DNA of 64,000 nt from Xanthobacteraceae bacterium (GTDB lineage: Bacteria; Pseudomonadota; Alphaproteobacteria; Rhizobiales; Xanthobacteraceae). Below, one piece after another: positions 37,112 through 46,319 of the stretch (positions within the stretch are counted from its first letter, which is position 1; the number at the start of each line of letters is the position of its first letter). The stretch is from the NCBI GenBank assembly GCA_023954195.1, contig JAMLIK010000001.1, positions 992,001 through 1,056,000 of the forward strand, in the 5' to 3' direction. The notes beneath the pieces were generated by a model. That model was not told where the DNA came from. It searched no databases and saw only the letters and a program-made list of their open reading frames with translations. Both the position numbers and the translations under genes were made by a program.

Positions 37112-38088
37112 AGCCACCGTTCGTCCTCCCTTCCCTCGCCGCCGAGATCCGCGCCGGCCACCGCGCCGCGCTGGCGCGCGCCATCACGCTGGTGGAGAGC
37201 CGCCGCGAGGACCATCAGGCCGCCGCGCGCGAGCTGGTGCAGGCGCTGTTGCCGTTCACCGGCCGCGCCTTCCGCGTCGGCATCACCGGCTCGCCCGGCG
37301 TCGGCAAGTCCACCACCATCGATACGCTCGGCATGTACCTGATCGAACAGGGCCACCGCGTCGCGGTGCTGGCGGTCGATCCGTCGTCGGCGCGCACCGG
37401 CGGCTCGATCCTCGGCGACAAGACGCGGATGGCGCGATTGTCGAACGACGAACGCGCGTTCATCCGCCCCTCGCCGTCGTCCGGCACGCTGGGCGGCGTC
37501 GCCGCCAAGACCCGCGAGGCGATGCTGTTGTGTGAGGCGGCCGGCTTCGACGTGGTGCTGGTGGAGACGGTCGGCGTCGGCCAGTCGGAAACCGCGGTCT
37601 GCGACATGACCGACATCTTCCTCGCTTTGATGCTGCCCGGCGGCGGCGACGAGTTGCAGGGCATCAAGAAGGGCCTGATCGAACTCGCCGACATGATCGC
37701 CATCAACAAGGCCGACGGCGACAACATCAAGCGCGCCAACCGCACCGCCGCGGACTATCGCGGCGCGCTGAAGATTCTCACGCCGCGCTCAAAACACTGG
37801 TTTCCGCCGGTGCTGACCTATTCCGGCCTCACCGGCGACGGCGTTCCCGAACTGTGGCAGAAGATCGTCGCGCATCGCACCGCGATGACCGCCTCCGGCG
37901 AGTTCGCGGCGCGGCGCAGCGAGCAGCAGGTGAAATGGATGTGGTCGATGTTCGAGGATCGCATGAAGGCGCGGCTGCGCCGCGACGCCACCATCCGCGC
38001 CAGGGTCAAGCAGATCGAGGCCCGCGTCGGCGCGGGCGACATCTCGCCGGCGCTGGCGGCCGATCAGATCGCGGATTTGTTGCGGTGA
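37108..38088 (+). CDS. meaB: MeaB/ArgK-type G protein, methylmalonyl-CoA mutase chaperone
   Basis: A 326-residue GTPase that gates B12 loading and protects methylmalonyl-CoA mutase from inactivation. P-loop GSPGVGKST is at residues 61-69, [22 protein letters not shown] follows, then [12 protein letters not shown] (Walker B/switch) and the guanine-specificity INKADGDN. Length and C-terminal dimerisation helices are standard. It was formerly called ArgK or LAO transport ATPase. It is coupled by overlaps to the secreted protein gene upstream and the C15 peptidase-like gene downstream. Confidence 0.94.
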   Translation: MKPPFVLPSLAAEIRAGHRAALARAITLVESRREDHQAAARELVQALLPFTGRAFRVGITGSPGVGKSTTIDTLGMYLIEQGHRVAVLAVDPSSARTGGSILGDKTRMARLSNDERAFIRPSPSSGTLGGVAAKTREAMLLCEAAGFDVVLVETVGVGQSETAVCDMTDIFLALMLPGGGDELQGIKKGLIELADMIAINKADGDNIKRANRTAADYRGALKILTPRSKHWFPPVLTYSGLTGDGVPELWQKIVAHRTAMTASGEFAARRSEQQVKWMWSMFEDRMKARLRRDATIRARVKQIEARVGAGDISPALAADQIADLLR

Positions 38089-38732
38089 CGCCGCGTCGCC
38101 CTGACGACAAGCCGCTCCGCATCCTCGTCACCGGCTTCGGGCCGTTTCCCGGTGCGCCGCGCAATCCGACATCGGCGCTGGTCGCGCGGCTGATGCGGTT
38201 GCGCCACCCCGCGCTCGCCGACGTCGCGGTGATCGGCCATGTCTTTCCGGTGTCCTGCCGCGCGGTCGATTTGCAATTGCCCGACTTGCTGGCGCGCGGC
38301 CGCCCGAACGCGCTGTTGATGTTTGGCCTCGCCGCGCGCACGCCGCATCTGCGCATCGAGACGCGGGCGCGCAACGCGCTGACCACCCGCTGGCCGGATC
38401 GCGACGGCCGTTACAACACGCAGGCCGCGATCGTCCCCGGCGCGGACGCGGCGTCGTTCGGCCCGCACACCAGGCGCCTGTTGCAAGCGGCGCGCGCCAG
38501 CGGCCTCAAAACCGAATTGTCGCGCGATGCCGGCAGCTATCTGTGCAACTACCTCTGCTGGCGGGCGCTGGAAGCCGCCCGCGCCGGACGCGGCCCCCGC
38601 CTCGCCGCCTTCGTCCACGTGCCGAGGGTCGCCCCCGGCCCGGTAACCGCCGCCGAACTCGCCGGTGCCGGCGCGGCGCTGCTGCTGCAAATGGCGGCGC
38701 TCGCGAAAGCGCCGCACGCGCGCCGCGAATAA
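38085..38732 (+). CDS. Pyroglutamyl-peptidase I-like (C15 family) protein
   Basis: A 215-residue cytoplasmic cysteine peptidase-like protein. It has the N-terminal [22 protein letters not shown] signature, [21 protein letters not shown] with the Glu region, the nucleophile segment [17 protein letters not shown] and FVHVPRV with the His, so the Glu/Cys/His set is plausible. GTG at 38085 overlaps the meaB stop (GTGA). The Gly-Glu-x-Arg motif is weaker than in characterised enzymes, so substrate specificity is uncertain. Confidence 0.85.
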   Translation: MTPRRPDDKPLRILVTGFGPFPGAPRNPTSALVARLMRLRHPALADVAVIGHVFPVSCRAVDLQLPDLLARGRPNALLMFGLAARTPHLRIETRARNALTTRWPDRDGRYNTQAAIVPGADAASFGPHTRRLLQAARASGLKTELSRDAGSYLCNYLCWRALEAARAGRGPRLAAFVHVPRVAPGPVTAAELAGAGAALLLQMAALAKAPHARRE

Positions 38733-38844
38733 GCCCAACTCGGGGGGCGGTCTGCGTTTTCCGGCTGGGCACCTATTCCCGATCATGGGTTGTGCATTGC
38801 AGCATGCGCCGTCATGTTGGCGGTTCAATCCTTGAGAGATTCCC

Positions 38845-40089
38845 TTGACCGACACCAATGCCGCCGTGTGGGTTTCCACGACCCACCGCCCGATGCGATT
38901 CCCGGAATTCGTCGCGATCGTCGCCTCGATCATCGCGCTCAATCCGCTGGCGATGGACATGATGCTGCCGGCGCTGCCGAACATCGGCGCGAGCTTCGGC
39001 ATCAGCGACGGCAACTACCTGCAAAGCGTGCTGTCGACCTTCCTGCTCGGCTTCGGCGTCGGCCAGTTCGTGATGGGGCCGCTGTCGGACCGTTTCGGCC
39101 GCCGTCCGGTTCTGCTCGGGGGCATGGTGCTGTACGGCCTCGCCAGCCTGCTGGCGCTGTTCACCCGCTCGTTCGAGTGGCTGCTGGTGGCGCGCGCGCT
39201 GCAAGGGCTCGGCACCGCGGCCACCCGCGTCATCGCCACCTCGATCGTGCGCGACTGCTACGCCGGCCGCCGCATGGCCAGCGTGATGTCGCTGGTGATG
39301 ATGATCTTCGTCGCGGTGCCGATCATCGCGCCGTCGTTCGGACAGGCGGTGATGGTGGTGGCGCAGTGGCGCGGCATCTTCGTCGTGCTGATGGCCTATG
39401 GCGTGCTGGCGCTGTTGTGGAGCGCGCTGCGGCTGCCGGAAACGCTGCCGGAGAGCGGCCGCAAGCCGCTCACCGCGCGGCAGGTGCTCGGCAGTTTCCG
39501 CCAGACGCTGACCAACCGCCAGACCCTCGGCTACGCGCTCGCGGCCGGCGGCGTCCAGGGCACGCTGTTCGGCTACGTGTTCGCCTCGGAGCAGGTGTTC
39601 ACCGAGATCTACCACCTCGGCCGTTATTTTCCGCTGGCCTTCGCCACCATCGCCATCGGCATCGCGCTGGCCGGCTTCATCAACTCGCGGCTGGTGATCC
39701 GGCTCGGCATGCGGGTGATCTCGCACACCGCGCTGGTGGCCTACGCGCTGGTCGCGGCGCTGATGCTGGCGGCCGCCGCCACCGACATGCTGCCGCTGCC
39801 GCTCTATATGACGCTGTCGGCGGTGGCGCTGTTCACCTTCGGGCTGATGATGTCGAACTTCACGGCGCTCGCCATGGAGCCGCAGGGCCACATCGCCGGC
39901 ACTGCGTCGTCGCTGTACGGCTCGATCACCACCCTGATCGGCATCGCCGTCGGCGTCACGCTGGGCCAGGTCTACGACGGCACGCTGCTGCCGTTCGCCG
40001 TCGGCTCGCTGATCTGCACCCTCGCCGCGATCGCCATCGTGCTGGTGACCGAGCGCGGCCGCATGTTCACGCCGAGCCCGCAGCGATAA
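38845..40089 (+). CDS. Bcr/CflA-type drug-resistance MFS transporter
   Basis: A 414-residue inner-membrane transporter with 12 hydrophobic spans. Family marks are the opening FPEFVAIVASIIALNPLAMDMMLPALPNIG, GQFVMGPLSDRFGRRPVLLGG (motif A), ALQGLGTAATRVIATSIVRD (motif B/C region) and SFGQAVMVVAQWRGIFVVL. It is predicted to export small toxic molecules using the proton gradient. The start is TTG at 38845; no other start has a family-like N-terminus. It is not visibly linked to a regulator. Confidence 0.9.
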   Translation: MTDTNAAVWVSTTHRPMRFPEFVAIVASIIALNPLAMDMMLPALPNIGASFGISDGNYLQSVLSTFLLGFGVGQFVMGPLSDRFGRRPVLLGGMVLYGLASLLALFTRSFEWLLVARALQGLGTAATRVIATSIVRDCYAGRRMASVMSLVMMIFVAVPIIAPSFGQAVMVVAQWRGIFVVLMAYGVLALLWSALRLPETLPESGRKPLTARQVLGSFRQTLTNRQTLGYALAAGGVQGTLFGYVFASEQVFTEIYHLGRYFPLAFATIAIGIALAGFINSRLVIRLGMRVISHTALVAYALVAALMLAAAATDMLPLPLYMTLSAVALFTFGLMMSNFTALAMEPQGHIAGTASSLYGSITTLIGIAVGVTLGQVYDGTLLPFAVGSLICTLAAIAIVLVTERGRMFTPSPQR

Positions 40090-40105
40090 GGTCAGCCGCG
40101 CCCCG

Positions 40106-40537
40106 CTACAGCGCGTTGCGCAGCAACGGATAGCGTTCCTGCATCGTCGCAAGGTCGAGATCCGCCCTGGCGGGCGGCGGCGTCTCGGTCACGTCGGGCG
40201 CCACCGGCGGGCTCGGAATCGCGACCGCGACGCCATCGCCGCGCGTGACGATATCGCGCCGCGCCAGCGGAACGGCGCGTTGTCCCAGCCAACCGAGGTC
40301 GGCCGGCCGGTTGTCGGGCAACGCCTCGCGCGACGCCAATAGACGCCAGGTTTCGACGCAGGCTTGGGCTTCCCGCAGATTGTCGAGGAAATCCGCCTCG
40401 CCATGAAAGCGCCGCCAGCGGCCGCTCTCCCATAACGATGTCAGGTAATCGAGCCGCTGCTCGGCGAGGGCCCGCCACCGTTCGACGATGGCGCGGCCGC
40501 GTTCAAGTTCGGATCCAAGTTCGGGTCGTTGTGCCAT
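40106..40537 (-). CDS. Conserved hypothetical protein (phasin-like length and composition)
   Basis: A 143-residue cytoplasmic protein. It has an N-terminal helical stretch (GRAIVERWRALAEQRLDYLTSLWESGRWRRF), then RLLASREALP and a proline-rich segment, and ends DLATMQERYPLLRNAL. It is probably a group-specific family annotated only as hypothetical. ATG at 40537 is preferred (GGACT upstream); an ATG at 40588 is in frame. Convergent with the MFS gene by 16 bases. Confidence 0.65.
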   Translation of the reverse strand: MAQRPELGSELERGRAIVERWRALAEQRLDYLTSLWESGRWRRFHGEADFLDNLREAQACVETWRLLASREALPDNRPADLGWLGQRAVPLARRDIVTRGDGVAVAIPSPPVAPDVTETPPPARADLDLATMQERYPLLRNAL

Positions 40538-40734
40538 GAAAAAGTCCGCAAGGAGGAAAACGGACGCGGACGCAACGCGACGAATCACTCGGTGTTACTT
40601 GCGATATTCTGTGGAAAACTTCGGCGCTGTCCAGCCCGTCCCGCGCGTCACCGCGAACCTTCCGCTTTTTCAACGCGATCCGCGTCAAGCGGGAATGGCG
40701 CATAGCAGGGCCGACAATGCTTGGGCGGCGCGCC

Positions 40735-40773
40735 CAAAAAGATAAACCCGCCCGGGGGGACAACCGGGCGGGT
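40735..40773 (-). terminator. Strong intrinsic terminator on the minus strand
   Basis: On the minus strand ACCCGCCCGG and CCGGGCGGGT (40764-40773 and 40746-40755) form a perfect 10-bp stem with an 8-base loop, followed by TTATCTTTTT. It lies about 325 bases beyond the anti-sigma gene, with no gene on that strand between. Confidence 0.8.
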
Positions 40774-40948
40774 CGAGCCATATGGGCGCTGGGGTGGATG
40801 GGCGCATGCGCCGGATATGGCCTTGGTGGAAGAAATATCGCGCTCCCACGGTGATGGGTCGCCGCGCCACGGCGAAGGTTCAATCGCGCGCGGGAATTTT
40901 GGCGGGTCGCGCCGGTCGCCGACTCTCGAAGTCCGACCAAAAAAGAGA
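40774..40948 (-). other. Intergenic region upstream of the terminator; possible small RNA
   Basis: No gene is recognised. On the minus strand this stretch leads directly into the strong terminator at 40735-40773, so a transcript made here, either read-through from the anti-sigma gene or a separate small RNA, would end cleanly. A 61-codon frame exists (MARRPITVGARYF...) but runs through the terminator hairpin and lacks family features. Confidence 0.3.
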
Positions 40949-41054
40949 CGTCATCGTCCGGGCGGGCGGACGATCCAGTCGTCCGGGACGAGCGTAAGGA
41001 AAAAGTTCACCCGACATTGGATACTGGGTGCTCCGCCTGCGCGGAGCACGACGG
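40949..41054. repeat. Dispersed palindromic repeat, family C, copy 1
   Basis: GACGTCATCGTCCGGGCGGG with CGGACGATCCAG, then ACATTGGATACTGGGTGCTC with CGGAGCACGACGG, form two hairpin arms around a less conserved centre. The second copy is at 57738. Confidence 0.8.
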
Positions 41055-41098
41055 CTTCCGTGTTGCCATCCGCCAAAAGCCACTGTCCGGTCAGCCGC

Positions 41099-41962
41099 TC
41101 ACGGCACCGCCACCGCCGCCGCGACGATCCGCTCCTTGCTCAGCGCGGCAAGGATGACGTTGAGATCGGCGGCCGAGGTCATGCCCGCGAACCGCAACTG
41201 CAACGCACCGCCCGCGCTGCCGATCACCGACGCCTGATAACTGCCGAGCAGCGCCGCGATGTCGGACATCCGGGCGTCGGGGCGGAACGTCACCGCCGCG
41301 ACCACTTCCCTGGAGAGAGGCGTGTCGGCCGGATTGATGGAGCGCTTGGGGGGCTGCCGGGTCGGGTCGGTGGCCGCCGTGCCGCCCGGCCGCGCCTGAT
41401 CGGTCTGCCCGGAAGGCTGTGGCGCGCGCGCGGCGGCGCGTGGCGGATGGGCCGGATCGGCCGACGTTCCGCTCCCGCCCTCCCGCGCGGCGGTGGCCGG
41501 TTCGGCGGCCTGCCGATAGTCGGCGCTCTGGAACGCCTCCAGCCCGCTTCGCGTCAGGATCACCCCGATCAGCCCGGCTTGCAGCAGCAGCGCCATGGCG
41601 CCGAACGAGGCCGACCACGCCAGCGTTCGTGGCGACAAGGCGGCGAAAAACCGCGTCACCGGCCCGTCCCGTCGCGGCGGCACCGGCGCGGCGGCGGCGC
41701 GCGCGGGTTCGGCGTCGATCGCCGCCATCAAGCTCCGCAACGCGCCGGCGGACGGCGCGCCCAACGACTCGTTGAGGGCCACCGTCTCGGCAAGTTCCTC
41801 GCGGACCGCCGCGAATTGCCGGCGCAGCCCGGCGTCGCGCGCCAGCGCGTCCTCGACCCGGCGGGACATGGCCGCGCTCAGGGTCCCCGCGGCATGCCAC
41901 GGCAACAGCGCCTCGATCTCGTCCGGTCCATCATCCATGCTGTCGCTGCTTATAGCCCTCAT
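41099..41962 (-). CDS. Membrane-bound anti-sigma factor
   Basis: A 287-residue protein. The cytoplasmic N-terminus (IEALLPWHAAGTLSAAMSRRVEDALARDAGLRRQFA) is the RskA-like anti-sigma pattern without a zinc-binding His/Cys set. One membrane helix follows (residues ~105-130, TLAWSASFGAMALLLQAGLIGVIL), then a Pro-rich linker and a C-terminal periplasmic domain (VVAAVTFRPDARMSDIAALLGSYQAS). The ATG at 41962 overlaps the sigma factor stop, indicating coupled synthesis. It is inferred to hold the sigma factor inactive until a periplasmic signal arrives. Confidence 0.85.
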   Translation of the reverse strand: MRAISSDSMDDGPDEIEALLPWHAAGTLSAAMSRRVEDALARDAGLRRQFAAVREELAETVALNESLGAPSAGALRSLMAAIDAEPARAAAAPVPPRRDGPVTRFFAALSPRTLAWSASFGAMALLLQAGLIGVILTRSGLEAFQSADYRQAAEPATAAREGGSGTSADPAHPPRAAARAPQPSGQTDQARPGGTAATDPTRQPPKRSINPADTPLSREVVAAVTFRPDARMSDIAALLGSYQASVIGSAGGALQLRFAGMTSAADLNVILAALSKERIVAAAVAVP

Positions 41963-42528
41963 GGCCAGCCTCGTTCGATTCCGGCGGCTTGGAGCAAGGC
42001 AGCCAGTTTCTTCCGCGCGTAGAACAGGCGCGTCTTGACCGTGTTCTCCGGGATGCCGACGATCCCGGCGACTTCCTCCACCGACTTCTCGTGGTAGTAG
42101 ACGAGGTCGATGATCGCCCGGTGGTCCGCCGACAGCGACGCCAGACACGCGCGCAAGGCTTCGCCGGTATCCTTTTTCTGTATCGTCACCTCCGGATCGT
42201 CGGCGGCGTCGGCGATCGAGGCCGCCGTCGCGTCATCCAGTTCCGCGTCGGTCCGGCGCCGCAGGGCGGACAGCGCCTTGAACCGCATGATCCCGAGCAG
42301 CCAGGTTGAAACCGCCGAGCGGCCCTCGAACCGGTCCGCCTGCCGCCAGACGTCCAGAAAGACCTCCCCGATCAGATCCTCGGCGAGTTGCTGGTTCCGC
42401 ACCATGCGAAGCCCGAAGCGAAACACCCGGACGTGATGGCGACCGTACAGGAGTCGCATGGCATCCTTGTCGCCGCGGGCGATCCGGGCGACCAAGGCTG
42501 CGTCCGCGATCTCCGGCGCAAGACTCAA
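41959..42528 (-). CDS. ECF-type RNA polymerase sigma factor
   Basis: A 189-residue sigma70-family factor. Region 2 is AMRLLYGRHHVRVFRFGLRM through LAEDLIGEVFLDVWRQADRFEGRSAVSTWLLGI; region 4 is LSADHRAIIDLVYYHEKSVEEVAGIVGIPENTVKTRLFYARKKL. It belongs to the RpoE-like group controlled by membrane anti-sigma factors, whose gene overlaps it by ATGA. The start at 42528 was chosen as the family length. No GGAAC-type promoter was found directly upstream, so autoregulation is not demonstrated. Confidence 0.93.
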   Translation of the reverse strand: MSLAPEIADAALVARIARGDKDAMRLLYGRHHVRVFRFGLRMVRNQQLAEDLIGEVFLDVWRQADRFEGRSAVSTWLLGIMRFKALSALRRRTDAELDDATAASIADAADDPEVTIQKKDTGEALRACLASLSADHRAIIDLVYYHEKSVEEVAGIVGIPENTVKTRLFYARKKLAALLQAAGIERGWP

Positions 42529-42782
42529 GCGGCATCTCTCGCAAGGTGGGTCGGCGTGGGCCGACGGAAGGTTCGAGGCGAAGCGTCAAAAGATACGGGC
42601 CGGGCAACCGACGCCGGCGATCGACGCAAAATGCCCCGAATTGTTCAACGGACGCAACCTCGAACGCCCTCGCCGGCCCGGATGACAGCCACAGGTAGCG
42701 AAAAAAAGATACTAAACCTAAAGGCTTTTGCCGGTAGAGTTCCATCGGAACCTGAACCCAATCCATTTTTGACGGCCAAGGC

Positions 42783-43928
42783 ATGCAGACCGCCGCAACC
42801 TCCCTCTCGAATCTGCCCGCCGCAACGCCCGCGAACGGCCGGAAGCGGCCGAGCCTGGGAGCCCGACGGCAAGTCAGGATCCGCCGGCAGGTGGTGGGTT
42901 ACATCTGCCTCAGCTACGCCATCGACGCCATCCTGCTGAGCGTGTTCGCCCAAACCGGCGCCATCTCGTGGATGATCGCGCCGGCCTATCTGGCCTGCGG
43001 CGTGGGGTCGGCGGTCGGGTTCGGAATCCTATACGAAAGCCGCCTCGGCGAGCGCTTCGCCGACCGTTTCCTGGCCATCCCGCAGGCGATGGTGGCGCTG
43101 TCGATCATGCTGAGCTTCGCCTGGCTCGCGCCCGAAGCCGGTTTCCTGTTTCTCTGCAACCTGTTCGTCGTCTTCAGCTTCAGTTCGCTGAGCGCCTCGG
43201 CGCGCGAGACGGCGATGGTCTGGACCGCGATGACCCTCGGTCTGGTGCTGCTGCTGCTCGGCGGCAGCAAGCCGATCGGACTGCCGCTGGCGACGCCGCC
43301 GGACCGCGTCGCCGCCGTGCTGGCGTTCGCGCTGACCATCGGCCGCTGCGTGTTCATCGGCGTCTATAGCAACTCGCTGCGGCAATCGCTCTACAACAAG
43401 AGCGTGAAGCTTCAGGAAGCCTACCGGCGGATCGAGGAACTGGCCGAACTCGACGAATTGACCGGCGCCTTCAACCGCCGCTGCATCATGCGGATGCTGG
43501 AAGACCAGGTGGCCCGCGCGCGGCGCAGCGGCACGCCGTGCTCGGTCGCCCTGATCGACCTCGACTGGTTCAAGCAGATCAACGACACCCACGGCCATCC
43601 GGTCGGCGACGAGGTGCTGCGCACCTTCGCCATCACCATGTTCGCCAACATTCGCGGCGTCGACCGGTTCGGCCGCTACGGCGGCGAGGAGTTCCTGCTG
43701 ATTATGCCGGACACCGCCGCGGCCGCCGCCGCCAGCATCCTCGACCGTCTGCGCCTGATCGTCGCCGAACTGGACTGGAGCGCGTTCTCGGCCGGCATGG
43801 CGGTGACGATTTCCGCCGGCGTCGCCGAACTCCAGCCGGCAGAGCTGCCCGATACGCTGCTGACACGCGCCGACGAAGCCCTTTACGCCGCCAAGGAAGC
43901 GGGACGCAATCGGGTCGCCCGCGCCTGA
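42783..43928 (+). CDS. Membrane diguanylate cyclase (GGDEF)
   Basis: A 381-residue enzyme making cyclic di-GMP. Residues ~35-200 contain six membrane spans (MASE-like); a coiled connector follows (KSVKLQEAYRRIEELAELDELTG), then the GGDEF domain with active site GGEEF at 300-304 and an allosteric I-site RxxD (R291-G-V-D294) five residues before it. It should therefore be catalytically active and subject to product inhibition. It diverges from the ECF sigma gene and precedes a DUF2336 gene, possibly in one operon. Confidence 0.93.
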   Translation: MQTAATSLSNLPAATPANGRKRPSLGARRQVRIRRQVVGYICLSYAIDAILLSVFAQTGAISWMIAPAYLACGVGSAVGFGILYESRLGERFADRFLAIPQAMVALSIMLSFAWLAPEAGFLFLCNLFVVFSFSSLSASARETAMVWTAMTLGLVLLLLGGSKPIGLPLATPPDRVAAVLAFALTIGRCVFIGVYSNSLRQSLYNKSVKLQEAYRRIEELAELDELTGAFNRRCIMRMLEDQVARARRSGTPCSVALIDLDWFKQINDTHGHPVGDEVLRTFAITMFANIRGVDRFGRYGGEEFLLIMPDTAAAAAASILDRLRLIVAELDWSAFSAGMAVTISAGVAELQPAELPDTLLTRADEALYAAKEAGRNRVARA

Positions 43929-43975
43929 CGCGGTCCCAAACCGCCCCACGACAGGACTCTAGAACAGAGTGACAC

Positions 43976-45088
43976 ATGAGTACGGCGCCTGCTCCGAAGG
44001 TCAACCTGCTGGATGAGCTGCAAACCGCGCTGGCGCACGGCACGGTCGCGCACCGGGTGGAAACGCTGCGGCGGGTGACCGATCTGTTCCTCCACGCCGC
44101 CGATCAATATTCGGACGAGCAGATCGACCTGTTCGACGACGTCTTTCATTGCCTGATGCGCCACATCGAGACCTCGGCGAAGGTGATGCTGTCGAACCGG
44201 CTGGCGCCGGTCGCCAAGGCGCCGCCGCAGACGGTGCAGACGCTGGCCTTCGACGACCTGATCGAAATCGCCGCGCCGATGCTGACGCAATCGGAGCGGC
44301 TCACCGACGACATGCTGATCGCCAACGCCCAGAGCAAGAGCCAGGCGCATCTGCTGGCGATCTCAAGCCGCCGCCGCCTCAGCGGCGCGGTGACCGACGT
44401 ACTGATCGAACGCGGCAATGACGAGGTGCTCCAGCGCACCGCCGGCAATCCCGGCGCGAGCTTTTCCGAAAGCGGCTATCGCGGCCTGTTGGCCCATGCC
44501 GAGCGCGACGAGGTCATTGCCGTCTGCCTCGGCTCGCGGCCCTCGATCCCGCGGCATCATTTCCTCAAGCTGGTCGAGAAGGCGTCCGCCTCGGTGCGGG
44601 CGCGGCTCGCCGAAGCCCATCCGGACCGCGTCGCCGATATCTCCGCCGCGGTGACGGTCGCCACCCAGCAGGCCGCCGCCGCGCCGGAAGCCGCCGGCGC
44701 CGCCACCGAGATCGCCCACGGGCTGGTGCAACTGCTGTACGACGACGGCCGGCTCGACGAGCGGGAAATCGCCAAGTTCGCCGCCGCCGGCAAGTTCGAC
44801 GAAACCAACGCGGCGATCGCCTGCCTCGCCCGAGTGCCGGTGTCGCTGGCCGAGGCCATGATGGTGGAACAGCACATCGAAGGCATCCTGATCCTCGCCA
44901 AGGTGTCCGAACTGTCGTGGCCGACGGTGCAGCTCATCATCGCGCTGCGCGCCAGGACGGCCGGCACGCCGCTCACCGACCTCGACGAAACCCGCCAGAC
45001 TTATGAGCGGCTGCGGCTTTCGACCGCGCAGCAGGTGCTCCGCTTCCACAAGATGCAGCAATCGACGGCGTCGAAGCCGAGGTCGTGA
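43976..45088 (+). CDS. DUF2336 domain protein
   Basis: A 370-residue helical protein with DUF2336 features: LLDELQTALAHGTVAHRVETLRRVTDLFLHAADQYSDEQIDLFDDVFHCLMRHI, NRLAPVAKAPPQTVQTLAFDD, SRRRLSGAVTDVLIERGNDEVLQRTAGNPGASFSESGY. The N-terminal ~200 residues are the domain, and the rest is a helical C-terminal part. It follows the diguanylate cyclase by 47 bases, so the genes may be co-transcribed. It is a paralogue of the gene at 17819. Confidence 0.88.
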   Translation: MSTAPAPKVNLLDELQTALAHGTVAHRVETLRRVTDLFLHAADQYSDEQIDLFDDVFHCLMRHIETSAKVMLSNRLAPVAKAPPQTVQTLAFDDLIEIAAPMLTQSERLTDDMLIANAQSKSQAHLLAISSRRRLSGAVTDVLIERGNDEVLQRTAGNPGASFSESGYRGLLAHAERDEVIAVCLGSRPSIPRHHFLKLVEKASASVRARLAEAHPDRVADISAAVTVATQQAAAAPEAAGAATEIAHGLVQLLYDDGRLDEREIAKFAAAGKFDETNAAIACLARVPVSLAEAMMVEQHIEGILILAKVSELSWPTVQLIIALRARTAGTPLTDLDETRQTYERLRLSTAQQVLRFHKMQQSTASKPRS

Positions 45089-45311
45089 CGGCGCCTCCGC
45101 TCCGGGCGCGGCGACAATGTCCCATGACCGCCATCACGAGATCGTGAGCCGCCCCGCGCGGACGCCGCAATTTGTCGAAAGATTCCCTTATTTCGCCGCG
45201 CTGTGGTCACGCCGGCAGTCTCTCTCTGCGCTGCCGGGCCGGTGAGCCTCCGGATCAGGACCGGGGGTCGGGTGATCGGGCCAGCGCTCGGCTGACAACG
45301 GGGAGACTGCC

Positions 45312-46067
45312 ATGAAGATCAACGCGAGCCGGTGCTCGGCATTGATGATCGCAGCAGGCGTCTGGCTGGCATGCGCCGGACCGCTTCACGCCCAGGAGAC
45401 GGTGCAGGCCGCGCCGCCGGCCGCCGCGCAGCAGGCGACGGCGCCCAACCCGCTGCAACAATTGTTCGGCCTCAAGCCGGCTCCCGCCGCCGAGCCGGCC
45501 GCGGCCGAACAGCCCGGCCGGCCGATCGCACTGAACAAATACCGCAAGACGTCCTCGCGTCGCGGCCACGGGCGCAAGACCGCGCGGACGCACCGCGCCT
45601 CGCGCAACGCCGCCGCCGAAACGCGAGCCGCGCCCGAAGCCAAGGCGGATATCAAGGCGGATGCCAAGGTCACCGCCAAGCCGGAAGCCGTCGCCGCCGC
45701 CGACAACGGCGCGCCGGTGCCGGTGCCGCTGTCCAACTCGGTCGCCAACGCCAGGGCGGAGGCGCCCGACGACACGCCCGCCGCCGGCACCGCCGCGCCG
45801 CCGGCATCCGAGCCCGCCGCCAAGGCCGAGACGGGCGTCGTCACCGCCGACGAAGTCAACGAGGTCGACCGCGCGATGGCGGCGCAACCCGCGCCGACGC
45901 TGGCGCTGGCGTCGGTCAATGCGCCCGAGCCCGTCACCACCGGCCAGGCCGCCTCCGCCGGCGACGACAATTCGAGCTGGGCGCGGGCCTCGCTGATCGG
46001 GAAAATCTTCATCGGCTTCGGCGGACTGCTGACCCTCGCCTCGGCGATCCGCATGTTGATCGCGTAG
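45312..46067 (+). CDS. Exported Ala/Pro-rich protein with C-terminal membrane helix
   Basis: A 251-residue protein. A signal peptide (residues 1-28, ending LHAQ) is followed by long Ala/Pro-rich low-complexity sequence with a basic stretch (KYRKTSSRRGHGRKTARTH), repeated KADIKADAKVTAK units and a C-terminal hydrophobic helix (LIGKIFIGFGGLLTLASAIRMLI). GGGGAGACTGCC precedes the ATG. No enzyme domain is visible; it may span the periplasm. The function is unknown. Confidence 0.65.
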   Translation: MKINASRCSALMIAAGVWLACAGPLHAQETVQAAPPAAAQQATAPNPLQQLFGLKPAPAAEPAAAEQPGRPIALNKYRKTSSRRGHGRKTARTHRASRNAAAETRAAPEAKADIKADAKVTAKPEAVAAADNGAPVPVPLSNSVANARAEAPDDTPAAGTAAPPASEPAAKAETGVVTADEVNEVDRAMAAQPAPTLALASVNAPEPVTTGQAASAGDDNSSWARASLIGKIFIGFGGLLTLASAIRMLIA

Positions 46068-46107
46068 CCGGCTGCTGAAAAGCCGTCGGATCCGCTTCCC
46101 TTTTCCA

Positions 46108-46232
46108 CCGTGTTCCGGGCGCGATGCAGCGTGGAACGCTGCGTCGCAGAACCGGGATCGTCGCAAGCACCGTGGTTGGAACGGCCCCGGTTCTGCGCAG
46201 CGTCACTTCGTGCCGCGGCGCGTCCGGGGCAC
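46108..46232. repeat. Dispersed palindromic repeat, family A, copy 4
   Basis: CGTGTTCCGGGCGCGATGCA at one end and GCGCGTCCGGGGCACG at the other. Closest to copy 3 (9559); the arms CGCAGAACCGGGATC and GGCCCCGGTTCTGCGC are conserved. Confidence 0.85.
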
Positions 46233-46319
46233 GCCGCTGCGCCCTTGCGGCGCGTCGCGCCAGCAGGCAGATTGCGCGCGTCCCCGATCAGCAATCCTTT
46301 ACGCGAGGCAAGGTGAAAC

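Noticed and set aside
40685-40870. 61-codon minus-strand frame over the terminator at 40735
   Set aside because: It would be interrupted by a strong intrinsic terminator hairpin and has no family-like sequence.
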